A DNA stretch of 64,000 bases from Tetramitus jugosus (taxonomy: Eukaryota; Heterolobosea; Eutetramitea; Acrasida; Vahlkampfiidae), in NCBI GenBank assembly GCA_937625935.1, contig OW569391.1, positions 248,001 through 312,000 of the forward strand, read 5' to 3'. The translations under genes and the position numbers were made by a program. The notes under the pieces are model-generated. The model had not been told where the DNA came from. It worked only from the letters and a program-made list of their open reading frames with translations, and ran no database searches. Positions 29,779-39,983 of this stretch are shown here, piece after piece (position 1 is the stretch's first letter; each line of letters begins with the position of its first letter).

Positions 29779-31608
29779 TCATTCCTTTACTCTTGTCTGA
29801 ATTTGTATTGTTTGATCAATTCTGGATGCCAGGTGCTTGTGCATTGATTTGTGTGTCACAATGAGACATGTTGCCTTCTTCTCTTCTTGAATATAGTCCA
29901 CCACCTGGTTCATAACTTTTTCATCAGAGTGAGCATCAAGATTGCTCGTGCACTCATCCAGAACGTAAACTACTGCTCTCTTGTTGTGGTAAAAGTACAG
30001 TGTTCTGCAAATGTTCAACCGTTGCTTCTGTCCCCCAGAGAGCTGTGTTGCATTGTCACCAAGAGCAGTCTGATATCCGTGGGGCAATTTCGTCATAATG
30101 AAATCGTGTATGTCCACCATTTTGCACAACCGGATCACCAAGTCCATGTCAATTGTTTCAACATCAGATCCAAATACAATGTTCTCGAGGATAGAACAGT
30201 GAAACAAAGCTGGATGCTGAGGTACAACTGCAATATAATCAGATCTTAGCTCTCTCGTGTCAATGGATTGTATATCTTGATTATCCAACAAGATGGATCC
30301 TTCTGAGATGGAATAGAATTTGGACAAGAGCACAGAAAGACTCGATTTGCCAGATCCCGAAGCGCCTACTATCACCACTAGTTGTCCGTGAGAGATTTTT
30401 AGATTAAAGTTATTCAATACTGTCACATTGGAGCGTTCTGGATAAGAGAAACAAACATTACGAAATTCGAGGCATCCTGAATGTATAGAACCTTTTGGCA
30501 GAAAGCTGGTAGAAGATAAGGCAGTATCCGATTCAGAACTATCCAGTAATTCGCTCAAGCGATTCCAAGCAGCTTTGCTCTTTTGATACTTGGAATAGAT
30601 GGATGACAACGTACCATAGGATTGAACAACATAGACACTATACAGCAAAATGGATGACAAATTACCCAGTGTAAAGTCAGCGGAAGAATCCAATATACTT
30701 AGTGTGCCCATGACTACCATCACCAATATGGACATGTGAGTTCCCATGTACAACAACCCTTCAAATACACCATTTGCGAGTCCCAGTTTCCTTCCGTACT
30801 GAAACAATGAATTCAAATACTTATTCTCATACACATTCACTTCGTCCTTGTTGCGTCCAAAAGGATATACCATTGTCTTCATGTTGGACAGTCTCTCTGA
30901 TACGAAACTTGACTGGGCACTCAACGACTCCAGATATTGCTTGTTCAACATCTTTACATTTTTAGAATAGAGATAGCCAATCACTAGTGTCGCCGGTATC
31001 CATGCTTGAATGAATATCGTATTCGCCAAATGCGAGCTAAGAGAAAACAAGAATGCCAATCCTCCTATACCTTCACCTATCGCTCTCACTCCAGTCATAC
31101 TATTCTTTGAAATGAATTCCGAGACGACTTCTACGTCGTTTGTGAGCCGATTGGACAAGCTTGGACCACTACAATCGGACCTAGAAAAGAACGATACAGG
31201 TTTTCGCAACATCAATTGATGATAAATGTCACGTCTCAAGCTCCGTGCAATTCTCTGAGAGGCAGTTTGCATATTTACATTTCTAACATAGGTGGCCACA
31301 CCAACAAGACCGTAAATGGAAGCAAGAATACCCAAACCCCTCACAAAGTCCTTCATTGAGTGAGTTGGGCGATCTTCCTTGTTTTCTTCAGCAACAAACA
31401 AGCTCTCTTCACCTTTCTCTTCAAGCACAACGGATTGCTTTCGATTCTCAACACAGGAATCAACAAATTTGCCCACATAATAGGGAAAGCAAACGCTGGC
31501 ACCAGTACTTACCACGAGAGCCAATGAACTGACAGAGATTGGTTTCCAGTGAGGTCTCAGATATCTATTGACAAAAAACTTGCATTTCTTCTTCTGATTC
31601 CACAACAT
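29779..31608 (-). CDS. ABC half-transporter, subfamily B-like
   Basis: 609 residues, one exon. The N-terminal 40 residues are basic (KKKCKFFVNRYLRPHWKP), then an exporter-type membrane domain spans ~25-340 with about six hydrophobic segments. The nucleotide-binding domain follows: Walker A GASGSGKSSL (~405), Q-loop VPQHP, signature LSGGQKQRL (~520), Walker B VVYVLDECTS with the catalytic Glu, D-loop SNLDAHS and H-loop VTHK. All motifs are intact, so it should hydrolyse ATP as a dimer. The half-size TMD-NBD order and CFPYYVGKFVDS-like text resemble ABCB8/ABCB10 (mitochondrial inner membrane) or TAP-like transporters. The basic N-terminus could be a mitochondrial signal. Substrate unknown. Confidence 0.85.
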   Translation of the reverse strand: MLWNQKKKCKFFVNRYLRPHWKPISVSSLALVVSTGASVCFPYYVGKFVDSCVENRKQSVVLEEKGEESLFVAEENKEDRPTHSMKDFVRGLGILASIYGLVGVATYVRNVNMQTASQRIARSLRRDIYHQLMLRKPVSFFSRSDCSGPSLSNRLTNDVEVVSEFISKNSMTGVRAIGEGIGGLAFLFSLSSHLANTIFIQAWIPATLVIGYLYSKNVKMLNKQYLESLSAQSSFVSERLSNMKTMVYPFGRNKDEVNVYENKYLNSLFQYGRKLGLANGVFEGLLYMGTHMSILVMVVMGTLSILDSSADFTLGNLSSILLYSVYVVQSYGTLSSIYSKYQKSKAAWNRLSELLDSSESDTALSSTSFLPKGSIHSGCLEFRNVCFSYPERSNVTVLNNFNLKISHGQLVVIVGASGSGKSSLSVLLSKFYSISEGSILLDNQDIQSIDTRELRSDYIAVVPQHPALFHCSILENIVFGSDVETIDMDLVIRLCKMVDIHDFIMTKLPHGYQTALGDNATQLSGGQKQRLNICRTLYFYHNKRAVVYVLDECTSNLDAHSDEKVMNQVVDYIQEEKKATCLIVTHKSMHKHLASRIDQTIQIQTRVKE

Positions 31609-31773
31609 GTTGTTGTTCCAGTGAAATGAGTTCTTTCTTTTTTTCTTTGGTGTTTAGCTTTTGTTGGAAATTGTAAAGAAATAATTCTGGGTGAAGGAGA
31701 TGTTTGGCATGGTTGTCAAAAATGTGGTGAGCAAGTGAAGTCAATAATGGTACAATTTATGGATCGGATCACG

Positions 31774-32712
31774 TTAATCATCATGTGTTTTTCTGAGATT
31801 GCTTCTAGCAGCTGCCAGAGCACTCACATTCATCATGGATGCCATCTTCATCGCGTTTTGATCAACACCACCGGAACGAGCCGAAGTTTTGGACAAAACT
31901 TGCTCCAATGACTTCTTGGGTGACTCTTGCTTCTGTTGTTGTGGTTGATCCGCGGATAATTCCTTGTTTGGATCAGGCAGACTCACACTCTGTACTTGAC
32001 TCAAAGCCTTATCAGCCTCCTCCAATGTTCCACTAATGTCAATCTTTGTCTTTGGACGTCTTCTAGCAGACATGGCACTACTACTAGTGGTCTTTCTAGA
32101 AGTTACACTCAATGGTGTACGTGCCGATGTCAGGGTACCATTACTCGAAGTGGCAGTCGATGACAATCGTTCACCAATCAATCCTGTTGGTAATTGAGGA
32201 ATAGAAGGCTTTTGAACCTTGTTGCTAGCAACGGATGGTTGCTGCGAAGCTTTTGTTGTGACCTCAACAGGAGGTTTCTTTTCTGTTGCGACAGCATGCT
32301 TGTTATTGTCGGTAATAACAGTTGAAGTTGTCTTCTTCTCAACAGAAGCTGTTTTTTGAACAACAGTGGAGCTTGGAGTCGAAAGCTTCACTGTATGATC
32401 ATTCTTTTTGGCGTGGACTGTAGTAGCATTTTCGCGCGCTACCGGAGCAGTCTTTACAATTTCTGATTTTGACGTCGGAATGTCAGTTGTCACAGAGGAA
32501 TGCTTTTTTTCGGAGGCATTCAATGTTGGAGCTTGTTGTTGTTGCTGTTGTACGACTCTCTTTTTCGTAATGACAATCTTTCCATCACCAGTCATCTTTC
32601 CATCTGGATATTGCCACTGTTCTCTCTTCAACAACAATTGATAGACAATTGTTGTGACAAGTGAGACAAAAACAACAACATAAATGTTTTGCCATATGAC
32701 GTCAATCAGCAT
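31774..32712 (-). CDS. Single-pass membrane-anchored, low-complexity protein
   Basis: 312 residues. One hydrophobic helix at ~5-28 (IWQNIYVVVFVSLVTTIVYQLLL) near the N-terminus has no cleavage site and is followed by KREQW, so it is likely an anchor with the rest in the cytosol. Residues 45-290 are Ser/Thr/Lys/Gln/Val-rich and predicted disordered. A conserved-looking end, NAMKMASMMNVSALAAARSNL, may be a short helix. No known domain. Possible roles include an ER-membrane adaptor, but nothing in the sequence proves it. Confidence 0.6.
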   Translation of the reverse strand: MLIDVIWQNIYVVVFVSLVTTIVYQLLLKREQWQYPDGKMTGDGKIVITKKRVVQQQQQQAPTLNASEKKHSSVTTDIPTSKSEIVKTAPVARENATTVHAKKNDHTVKLSTPSSTVVQKTASVEKKTTSTVITDNNKHAVATEKKPPVEVTTKASQQPSVASNKVQKPSIPQLPTGLIGERLSSTATSSNGTLTSARTPLSVTSRKTTSSSAMSARRRPKTKIDISGTLEEADKALSQVQSVSLPDPNKELSADQPQQQKQESPKKSLEQVLSKTSARSGGVDQNAMKMASMMNVSALAAARSNLRKTHDD

Positions 32713-32827
32713 TTTAGTAGTTTGATATTGGATGAATTTGTTTTGATGTGATTTTGTTTGTGTTTGTTGTTGATGATTCTGTTATGTGTTTTTGGTGACA
32801 TGTGAAAGAAGCTTATTAATTGAAGGT

Positions 32828-33222
32828 TCAAGGAGGAGGATCCTCGTGGAATGATTTGTCTCGATCATGCATGCAAGCTGGACTAGTAACCTCTCGTCTC
32901 GTATGATCAATTAAAGCTGTAAATAAAGCTCTATTCAGACACTCAACTGTACATTTTCGACTGACAACGGTTGAGGGCTTCCATGTCGCAACTCGAAGTC
33001 TCTGTAGGAATTCGTTACCCGACAATCCAGCTTGTAAAGTAAAAACAAACCAACGACGATATACGACATCGGAATCTCTCTCACATAGTATTCTGAAACC
33101 CAAGGCCTGAATGTTGGACTAATAGAGTCAAGAGATCCACAGATGCTTACTCGAAAATCTTTTTTCCTCTCATAATCCACAATTATCCGCTTGACACATG
33201 ACAAGGCATCCCTCCGAATCAA
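32828..33222 (-). pseudogene. Possible small two-exon gene with no usable start
   Basis: Two frames join well over a 44-nt intron (33107-33150, GTAAGC donor, TTCAG acceptor): 33222-33151 then 33106-32828, about 116 residues with mixed, coding-like composition (ALGFRILCERDSDVVYRRWF). The joined frame has no ATG; it opens after an in-frame TGA just upstream. A good ATG (33268, MGQWLEIGYSG) lies in another frame and hits TGA after 32 codons. Either there is a further 5' exon, a frameshift, or this is a decayed gene. No family recognised. Confidence 0.35.
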
Positions 33223-33354
33223 TTTTTGTCACATTGCCAGAGTACCCAATTTCCAACCATTGTCCCATTTTTCTGCAGTTGTGCTCTGTGCTTTTTATTC
33301 CAACAACAAGTAAACAAACAAAACTACATTGATCGTACTACCACTACATAAAAC

Positions 33355-33966
33355 ATGACTGAAGAATCTAACGTTTCTGCCCATGCCACCGGAGTATTTG
33401 CAAAAATCCGATCACTGGCCGACAACCGTGCCATCACTATGACAATGTTCATTGTTGGTATCATTTTGACAGTGTTGATCGGTATCTTGGTCACCCTTGA
33501 ATTGTTCGCCTATCTGGCCTATTGTGGTTTCTACGGTCAATACAATACACCTCTGGCAAAGCAAACCAAGAAATTCGTTGTGCCAGGCGAAGTTTTTTTC
33601 ACAACGGCCGTTGTCATTATCGTTGGAGTTTTCTCATTGTTGGCCACATTGTTCAACACGATTGTTTCCTTTGTGAATAAGGGTCCTTCAACCGGTAGAA
33701 ACATGTTGTTGATTGTGTGTTTGGTCACTCAATTTGTTGCCATGGCAGTGTTGGTCATGCAAAGTGCAAACTTTGGAGGACAGGCCAGAATCTTGCAAAA
33801 GACTTTTGAAAACGTTTGTCCTGTTGAAACTGTTGCCAGAGACAAGAAGAATTGTTGGGGAATGGTCAACTCCTTGTGGACTATTTTTGCAGGCTGTTTG
33901 CTCATGCTCTTCTCCGTCATTTTTAACACTGCTTACAGCGTGTTCATCTTGATGATTAAGAACTAA
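33355..33966 (+). CDS. Four-TM membrane protein, copy 1 of a tandem pair
   Basis: 203 residues, one exon. Four hydrophobic segments lie near residues 27-55, 78-108, 117-137 and 170-198. The N-terminus is short and hydrophilic (MTEESNVSAHATGVFAKIRS) and the C-terminus ends ILMIKN. The single large loop, between segments 3 and 4, has two Cys (NVCPVETVARDKKNCWGM) able to form one disulfide; the tetraspanin CCG motif is absent. I do not recognise a named family. It is about 80 percent identical by eye to the next gene (34266-34865) in the same orientation, so the two arose by tandem duplication. Strongly biased codons suggest high expression. Confidence 0.75.
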   Translation: MTEESNVSAHATGVFAKIRSLADNRAITMTMFIVGIILTVLIGILVTLELFAYLAYCGFYGQYNTPLAKQTKKFVVPGEVFFTTAVVIIVGVFSLLATLFNTIVSFVNKGPSTGRNMLLIVCLVTQFVAMAVLVMQSANFGGQARILQKTFENVCPVETVARDKKNCWGMVNSLWTIFAGCLLMLFSVIFNTAYSVFILMIKN

Positions 33967-34265
33967 GAAACAGAGCCATTATATGAGTTGTTTTAACGTG
34001 ACAACACCACACTGTATCACATAACACCCAGTTAGTAAATAGAATAATAAACATATGTGAACACTTTTTTTTTCCGATTCAAGCAGAACGACGGGAGTTT
34101 TGAAAACCTCAATCCAGCTTCAACGTGTTCAGTTCTTCTTCGGAAGAGCTAAGCGAGCTCGCATCTGTCATCCCATCAATCCCAATTTCAATTTCCTTTT
34201 TCCCATTCCAATAAATAAACAAACAAACAACCCAAAAGCTTTCAATCTTACATAACATAAAAAAA

Positions 34266-34865
34266 ATGACTGAAGAATCTGCCCATGCGAACGGAGTTTT
34301 TGCAAAAGTGAGAGCACTCGCTGACAACAGAGCCATTACCATTACTCTGTTCATTATTGGTATCATGCTCACAGTGATGATTGGTATTTTGGTCACTCTA
34401 GAGTTGTTTGCTTATTTGGCCTATTGCGGTTTCTATGGTCAATACAAGACTCTTGGTAAGGATTTAAAGGCACGTCTCGTTCCTGGCGAAGTCTTTTTTA
34501 CAACGGCCGTTGTAATTCTTGTCGGAGTTTTCTCATTGTTGGCCACATTGTTCAACACGATTGTTTCCTTTGTGAATAAGGGTCCTTCAACCGGTAGAAA
34601 TATCTTGTTGATTGTTTGCTTGGTGATTCAATTTGTTGCCATGGCAGTGTTGGTCATGCAAAGTGCAAACTTTGGTGGACAGGCCAGAATCTTGCAAAAG
34701 TCCTTGGAAGATTTTTGTCCTCTTGAAACTGTGGACAGAGACAGAAAGAACTGCAAGGGAATGATCAATTCTTTGTGGACCATTTTTGCTGGCTGTTTGC
34801 TCATGTTGTTCTCTGTCGTTGGTAACACTGCTTACAGCGTGATCATCTTGATGATTAAGAACTAA
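34266..34865 (+). CDS. Four-TM membrane protein, copy 2 of a tandem pair
   Basis: 199 residues, one exon, same four-TM plan as the upstream copy and the same loop Cys pair (DFCPLETVDRDRKNCKGM). Differences cluster in the N-terminus (four residues fewer), the first loop (YKTLGKDLKARLVPGE against YNTPLAKQTKKFVVPGE) and the last loop. A 77-nt stretch (34524-34600) is identical to 33625-33701, although flanking synonymous sites differ, which points to gene conversion. Each copy has its own AT-rich spacer and AATAAA-type end. Function unknown. Confidence 0.75.
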   Translation: MTEESAHANGVFAKVRALADNRAITITLFIIGIMLTVMIGILVTLELFAYLAYCGFYGQYKTLGKDLKARLVPGEVFFTTAVVILVGVFSLLATLFNTIVSFVNKGPSTGRNILLIVCLVIQFVAMAVLVMQSANFGGQARILQKSLEDFCPLETVDRDRKNCKGMINSLWTIFAGCLLMLFSVVGNTAYSVIILMIKN

Positions 34866-35009
34866 AAAGTGAAGTTGTTCTAACGTGACAATCGCACAAC
34901 AGATCACATTGATAGTTTGTTAGTAAATATATCGAATAAACATGTGACAACTTTTTCATAACCTTCTTTGCTGTTGAAATGAATTGTTGTTTGTTTATTC
35001 GTGTTGTGC

Positions 35010-36755
35010 TTAGACGGCCATAGATTCCAGTTCGATATCCTTACCATCTTTGCTGTCCAAGCTGTCTTCGAGATCAGCCTTCTCTGCAGGCATTTCATCG
35101 CCAGGGAATTCCTCCTCGGGAATACACCAGTATTCAGCATCGGTGAATGGTTCCTCTGGAGGAACGAGCCATCGAATCAATATTCCAGTCACAGATCCTG
35201 ACACGATGGAAATACCGAGAGTGACAGCAAGAGTGGCCATCTGGTAACCTGGTTGGTTGACTCCGTTAGGGATCAACATGTTGTACTCTGGCCCATACTT
35301 GTCCTTCTTGTGAGAGGCAATACCAGTGGCAGTCAAGCAAGCCAAACCACCGAGAACACCAGGCATACCATGCAAGTTGTGAATACCACAAGTATCATGC
35401 AAGAAGCAGTTCCTACGCAACACAGGAGTCAAATATCGGAAACCGAGGGTTGAGATTGCACCGGCAATAAGACCAATGGTCAAAGCACCTCCAGGTGCAA
35501 TAATCAAATCGGCACTACCTCCAACTGCAACACCACCAGCCAAAGTAGCATTCTGAATATCTTCCATCTCAAAATGACCACGTGATAGTCTAGAGATAAT
35601 AAAGGTGGCAACAGTGGCACCACACAATGAAATAAAAGTATTGATAATACTTCTAAAGAGACCAGTGCTTCTCAGGGCCAATGCACCGTTGAAAGAAGGC
35701 CAAAACAGCCACAAGAAGATGGTTCCAATCAATGAGAACAAATCAGAGTTGTATCTTGGAGCTTGATTAGGATGTCCAGCTCTTGCCTCCTTCTTTGTCA
35801 TGAACATGGAGCAAGCCAATCCGAAATAGGCACCAAATGTATGAATAAACATGCTACCACCGATATCTGTCGCCTTGAACAAGTAGGTACCAATGTACAA
35901 ATTCAGAGAATAGAACACAATCTCAATAACCATCATGACAATCAATTGACTGGGAGCAACCTTACCCAAAACACCACCAAAGCTAATCAAAACGGTAGCA
36001 GCACCAAAATTACCCTCAACCAACCATTCAATATTGATTGGAATGGTGGACTTGAACTTGTTTCGGACACCGTGCTTGAAGAAACCGACGCACAAGATGG
36101 TCCATTGGAAAGCAAGAGCAGAAATGAGAAAATTGAAACCAAAGCTCGAATAACCATACTTTTTCAAAAAGGTCATCAAGAAACCAAAACCAATAAACAC
36201 CATTCCAGCTACATCCATCTCCACCTTGTAATACCTCTCAATCTGATGCAACGATTCTTCATTCTCCACACCAGACTCTGCAAAATTGGCTGGCAAATGA
36301 AATTTTTCATAATCGACAAAAACGTAGAACAAAACGAGAAAAACCGCTTGCGCGATAATTGCGAGTGCGATAAACACCCAACTTTCCGTAGTTCTGTGCT
36401 CTTGGAACTGTGTAAATCGTTCTTTCAATGTTAATTTTGGACCTTCGACCTCACCTGAATCAACTGATTTTTTCTCTTCTTCCAAATGAAATTGATGATG
36501 GTGATGCACAGGCACGTGTGCATGACCTTGCTTATCAATCACAGTGTGATCCGTAGTATTGTAATGTGCCGTATGAACACCATCATGATGATGTTGATGC
36601 TCGTGATGATGGTGATGATGATCGTGTCGATGACTTTGATCATGACTTTCAACTTCAACGACATCAACAGTGCTGTTCATCGTACTGAGGCGTTTACTGT
36701 TGCGATCTGTCGTGTTCTCTGCTGCAGCAGGATGATTCACTTCGGAGTCACTCAT
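35010..36755 (-). CDS. Rh-type ammonium/CO2 channel
   Basis: 581 residues, one exon. The first ~120 residues are hydrophilic and extremely His-rich (about 30 His, e.g. HHHHHHEHQHHH). The membrane core follows with about 11-12 segments. MVFIGFGFLMTFLKKYGYSS (~185) is the signature of Rh proteins as opposed to bacterial Amt. The two pore histidines are in FIHTFGAYFGLA and LHGMPGVLGG. Other Rh blocks are HDTCGIHNLHG and GGSADLI. Known of the family: trimeric channels conducting NH3/NH4+ (and possibly CO2) across the plasma membrane. The His-rich leader is not part of the family and may bind metal or sense pH. Confidence 0.92.
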   Translation of the reverse strand: MSDSEVNHPAAAENTTDRNSKRLSTMNSTVDVVEVESHDQSHRHDHHHHHHEHQHHHDGVHTAHYNTTDHTVIDKQGHAHVPVHHHHQFHLEEEKKSVDSGEVEGPKLTLKERFTQFQEHRTTESWVFIALAIIAQAVFLVLFYVFVDYEKFHLPANFAESGVENEESLHQIERYYKVEMDVAGMVFIGFGFLMTFLKKYGYSSFGFNFLISALAFQWTILCVGFFKHGVRNKFKSTIPINIEWLVEGNFGAATVLISFGGVLGKVAPSQLIVMMVIEIVFYSLNLYIGTYLFKATDIGGSMFIHTFGAYFGLACSMFMTKKEARAGHPNQAPRYNSDLFSLIGTIFLWLFWPSFNGALALRSTGLFRSIINTFISLCGATVATFIISRLSRGHFEMEDIQNATLAGGVAVGGSADLIIAPGGALTIGLIAGAISTLGFRYLTPVLRRNCFLHDTCGIHNLHGMPGVLGGLACLTATGIASHKKDKYGPEYNMLIPNGVNQPGYQMATLAVTLGISIVSGSVTGILIRWLVPPEEPFTDAEYWCIPEEEFPGDEMPAEKADLEDSLDSKDGKDIELESMAV

Positions 36756-37232
36756 GATTGTTGTTAGCTTAAATGTTAAGTTCTTGATGAGCTAAAAAAA
36801 AATTGTCTTTTTAAGGAATGATCTGCACTGAACGTGGTTGCTTTGGCCAATAATAGCAAAATGTCAGACGGGAATGCAATCGATTGGAGAGATATTTCAA
36901 CAAAAATGCGTGTTTTTTGGTAGATTGAGATATCTGATTAGTACGACAATGGCAATATTGGTGATGCTTGAACACGTTGTTTGTTGTAGCAAAAAAAAAA
37001 ATTCAAACGAGGAGACGACAAGACAAGGGATTTCCCACAACAACAAAAAACACGTTTTTTGTCGTCAGGTGTGTGATGCATTAGGTGGGTATCCAAGAGA
37101 GGCTTATCCGTTGCGGTGTGTGGAATTCTGGGTGTCCAGTTCGGAAACAATGACGGATAAACTGAATCAAAAGAGGAGTAATTCTGAACCGGCAATATTA
37201 CTGTGAACTGGTATGAGTGTGCGCATTTTGCT
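36756..37232. other. Spacer between Rh and NOC1 genes
   Basis: 477 nt, both neighbours on the minus strand. Upstream of the Rh gene and downstream of the NOC1 gene. No supported gene; a plus-strand frame (36838-37206) has no domain and lies where a promoter is expected. Confidence 0.35.
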
Positions 37233-39983
37233 TTATTTCGTTCTTTGTTTCTTGAGCTTGGACACCATTCTGTTTGGTTTGACAATCCTCTTGGATGGCA
37301 TCTTCTTTTTGCCCTTGAGATTCTTAGGGTTCTTCTTGCCCATCAGTCTCTCTTCTTCCTTCTCAAACAGAGTAGACATTTCTGACTGAGCTTCCTGCAT
37401 TTCTGCATCATCGTCGTCATCCGAGTCACCACCACTCAGAGCTTGCTTGGTCTTGAGTTTGTGCGCAATCTCTTCTTCTTCTTCGTCATCGGATGCATTC
37501 TCCAACATCATGGTATCCACTGTCATCTCATCCAAGTCTTCACTGATTGCTGATGCCAGGTTCTTGTAGCTGTAACCGCCATCGTCCTGCTCGTCATCTA
37601 TCATTTCAGCAGAGCCAACAGAAACAGCAAGCTTTTTCTTGCCCTTCTTCTTTTCCTTCTTCTTGTGCTGTGCTTCTTGCATTGACTTTGCTCTATCTTC
37701 CAATTGCTTCTTCATCTCTGTAAACTTCTTCAAGAATTGCATGTGCTGTGGAACAGTCTTCTTCTTATCTAGCAATTCTTCATAGTTCTTTGGTACTTGA
37801 ATGGCATTAACGTTCAGCTTGAACGGAGTTCCCTTTTGGTCCTTGTAGAATCTAGCCTTGAGTTGTCTCTTTTGTTGAGTTCTTAGTCTCTTTCTATCCA
37901 GGACAAACTCGTCCAAGAACTTGACAACCTTGAAATCTTCGAATGGATTACCCTTGTATGGCATTGGAATATTGTCTGTAAAGTGAGTTCCCATGGATTG
38001 CACAGTTGGGTGGAAGTGAGTGTTCATGAGTGCCAATTCCCACAGGGATGTTGAATCTGCGTGAGCTCTCTTTGGTTCAGCCTCTCGAATATTATAACCA
38101 TTATTCTTCGTTTCCTTCTTGCTGTCCTTGGATTCCATATCTTCATCTTCTTCGTCCTCGCTGCTGCTCTCTTCCTCATTGTCAGCACCAGAGGAGATAA
38201 TCAGAGTTCTTAGGGCAGGGATAGCATTGATGGCATCAGCAAGAGTCAATAGCACAGCGCTCGAGTATGCATTGCTTCCGTGCAAACAACTCTGCATTAA
38301 ACGCTTTGCAAAGGCATAAACTCTAGCAATGTTGGTATCAGTGGACATTGCATGCAGAACCAAAAGCAAGAATGATTCCAACTTGATGCTAGTCAAGATA
38401 TTGGTATCGTTCAACTTGTTGTAGACAATGTTGTAAAAGGCGTTGCTGAAGCTTTGATCTGTTGAGTCGTGTTGGTACATGACCCACAAGCATCTCAGTG
38501 CCTCAAATGAAACATTAAAGTCTGCATTACGGGCCAAATCAGCAAACAACTTCCAGTGAACTTGATCGACAGCTTCAGCCTTGAGGTCCGATGGGACGTT
38601 CTTATCGTTTGCCACCTTGTATGTCTTCCAGAAACCAATCAAAATATTGGCCATTAGATTGGCATCACCATCAGCAAACACAATGGCCTTCTTTCCCTTG
38701 TTAGTAGACTTGTTGTTCTTTGTGCCTGAGCTGCTCATGAATAGATTACGAATCATCTTCATGAGAGCGTCATTGACGTGACGAGCCAATGCATAGTCAA
38801 TCACTGGTGAGTATCTGGCCTGAGAGAGCAGAATAGCAGCATTCTTTCTCTTCTTGGATTCAACCTTTGGCTTGTAGAGGAACAGAACAAGCTCACGAAC
38901 AATTTCTCCTCTGACACTCGGTCCTTGATGTCCTGATTGAACATAGTAAGCAATCGTCTTCATTGTTTTCTCGACAATGGTGCCTTCAGTGTCATCCAAC
39001 ATGCCGATGAGCAACACAACAAGCTTGTGTTGCGATGTCTTGATTGGCAACAATTGAGCAATCATTTTAAGTGCTTCTTCTCTGTGTGTATGAGATGCCT
39101 TATTCTTTGACAATTGATACAAAATGTCCAAAAATGCATTATATCTCTTTTGTAACATATCGATTGCGTACATGATGACATAATCGTTGACTTCACCTGA
39201 ATTCTTCACAATGTTTCCACTTGCAAACTCTCGCAAATAATGAGTGGCCAACGATGTAAATGGCAACAATTTGTACTCTTCAACCTTGGAATCAATCAAT
39301 GAAAGAGTAGGTGGTTCCATCGGTATCAATAAATTAGAAAATAGTTCACGTGCAGCGGTCATTGCAAGCTCAGAGTGTTGATGCTGACATTCCTGTAGCA
39401 ACGTGTCCAACAAGTCCAAATGAGGCAGAGGATCTCTTGACAAGACTTGAGCAATCGTAGCCACCTTATCCGCTCTCGTACCCTTACTCAAGAAATTTCT
39501 TTCATAGTCCTGTAGAGATCGATTGGCGCCCTTTTTAAATTTCCGGTACTCGACAAGAACTTTGGTGTAGAGTTCTTCGACAGTGTCTGGCTTCAATTGC
39601 TTCAATGATTCTTCAGAGACGGGTGTCATGTATCTGTGAAGGAAGTCTCTGTGTTGAACATACCAATTTTTTCCATACTTTGCAGTGTACTCTTCCATTA
39701 ATTTCTTGTCCAGTGCATTGTTGCTATTGTTATTGTTGTTTTTGTGATTGTTTTTGTTGTTCTTCTTTGTGTTGTTGTTGTTATTGGTGTTGTTGGTATG
39801 GGCCTTGTTTGCATCACGAACCATTTTGGAGAATGTGACATTGTCTGAGCTATCATGATTTTTGCTCGTTTCCATGCTCATTTGATCAAAGATGGATTTT
39901 TGAGTCGTCTTGTTGTTGGTATTGGATTTCTTATCATCCTTTCCAGCAAGTGGTTGTTGTTCTTTCTTGTTATTTTTGACCAT
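37233..39983 (-). CDS. MAK21: Ribosome-biogenesis protein NOC1/MAK21 (CEBPZ, CBF family)
   Basis: 916 residues, one exon. After a Lys/Asn-rich leader comes a helical-repeat body (about 90-560). The CBF/MAK21 domain contains KRAHADSTSLWELALMNTHF (~655) and HPTVQSMGTHF, followed by FEDFKVVKFLDEFV. These blocks are typical of NOC1/MAK21/CEBPZ. Acidic (EEESSSEDEEDEDME) and basic (KKKEKKKGKKK) runs frame the end, as in other nucleolar assembly factors. Known of the family: NOC1 with NOC2 escorts early pre-60S particles in the nucleolus. The poly-Asn stretch near residue 65-90 is local low complexity. Confidence 0.9.
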   Translation of the reverse strand: MVKNNKKEQQPLAGKDDKKSNTNNKTTQKSIFDQMSMETSKNHDSSDNVTFSKMVRDANKAHTNNTNNNNNTKKNNKNNHKNNNNNSNNALDKKLMEEYTAKYGKNWYVQHRDFLHRYMTPVSEESLKQLKPDTVEELYTKVLVEYRKFKKGANRSLQDYERNFLSKGTRADKVATIAQVLSRDPLPHLDLLDTLLQECQHQHSELAMTAARELFSNLLIPMEPPTLSLIDSKVEEYKLLPFTSLATHYLREFASGNIVKNSGEVNDYVIMYAIDMLQKRYNAFLDILYQLSKNKASHTHREEALKMIAQLLPIKTSQHKLVVLLIGMLDDTEGTIVEKTMKTIAYYVQSGHQGPSVRGEIVRELVLFLYKPKVESKKRKNAAILLSQARYSPVIDYALARHVNDALMKMIRNLFMSSSGTKNNKSTNKGKKAIVFADGDANLMANILIGFWKTYKVANDKNVPSDLKAEAVDQVHWKLFADLARNADFNVSFEALRCLWVMYQHDSTDQSFSNAFYNIVYNKLNDTNILTSIKLESFLLLVLHAMSTDTNIARVYAFAKRLMQSCLHGSNAYSSAVLLTLADAINAIPALRTLIISSGADNEEESSSEDEEDEDMESKDSKKETKNNGYNIREAEPKRAHADSTSLWELALMNTHFHPTVQSMGTHFTDNIPMPYKGNPFEDFKVVKFLDEFVLDRKRLRTQQKRQLKARFYKDQKGTPFKLNVNAIQVPKNYEELLDKKKTVPQHMQFLKKFTEMKKQLEDRAKSMQEAQHKKKEKKKGKKKLAVSVGSAEMIDDEQDDGGYSYKNLASAISEDLDEMTVDTMMLENASDDEEEEEIAHKLKTKQALSGGDSDDDDDAEMQEAQSEMSTLFEKEEERLMGKKNPKNLKGKKKMPSKRIVKPNRMVSKLKKQRTK

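Noticed and set aside
35763-36434. 223-residue plus-strand frame opposite the Rh gene
   Set aside because: The Rh channel on the other strand is unambiguous and this frame has no domain.
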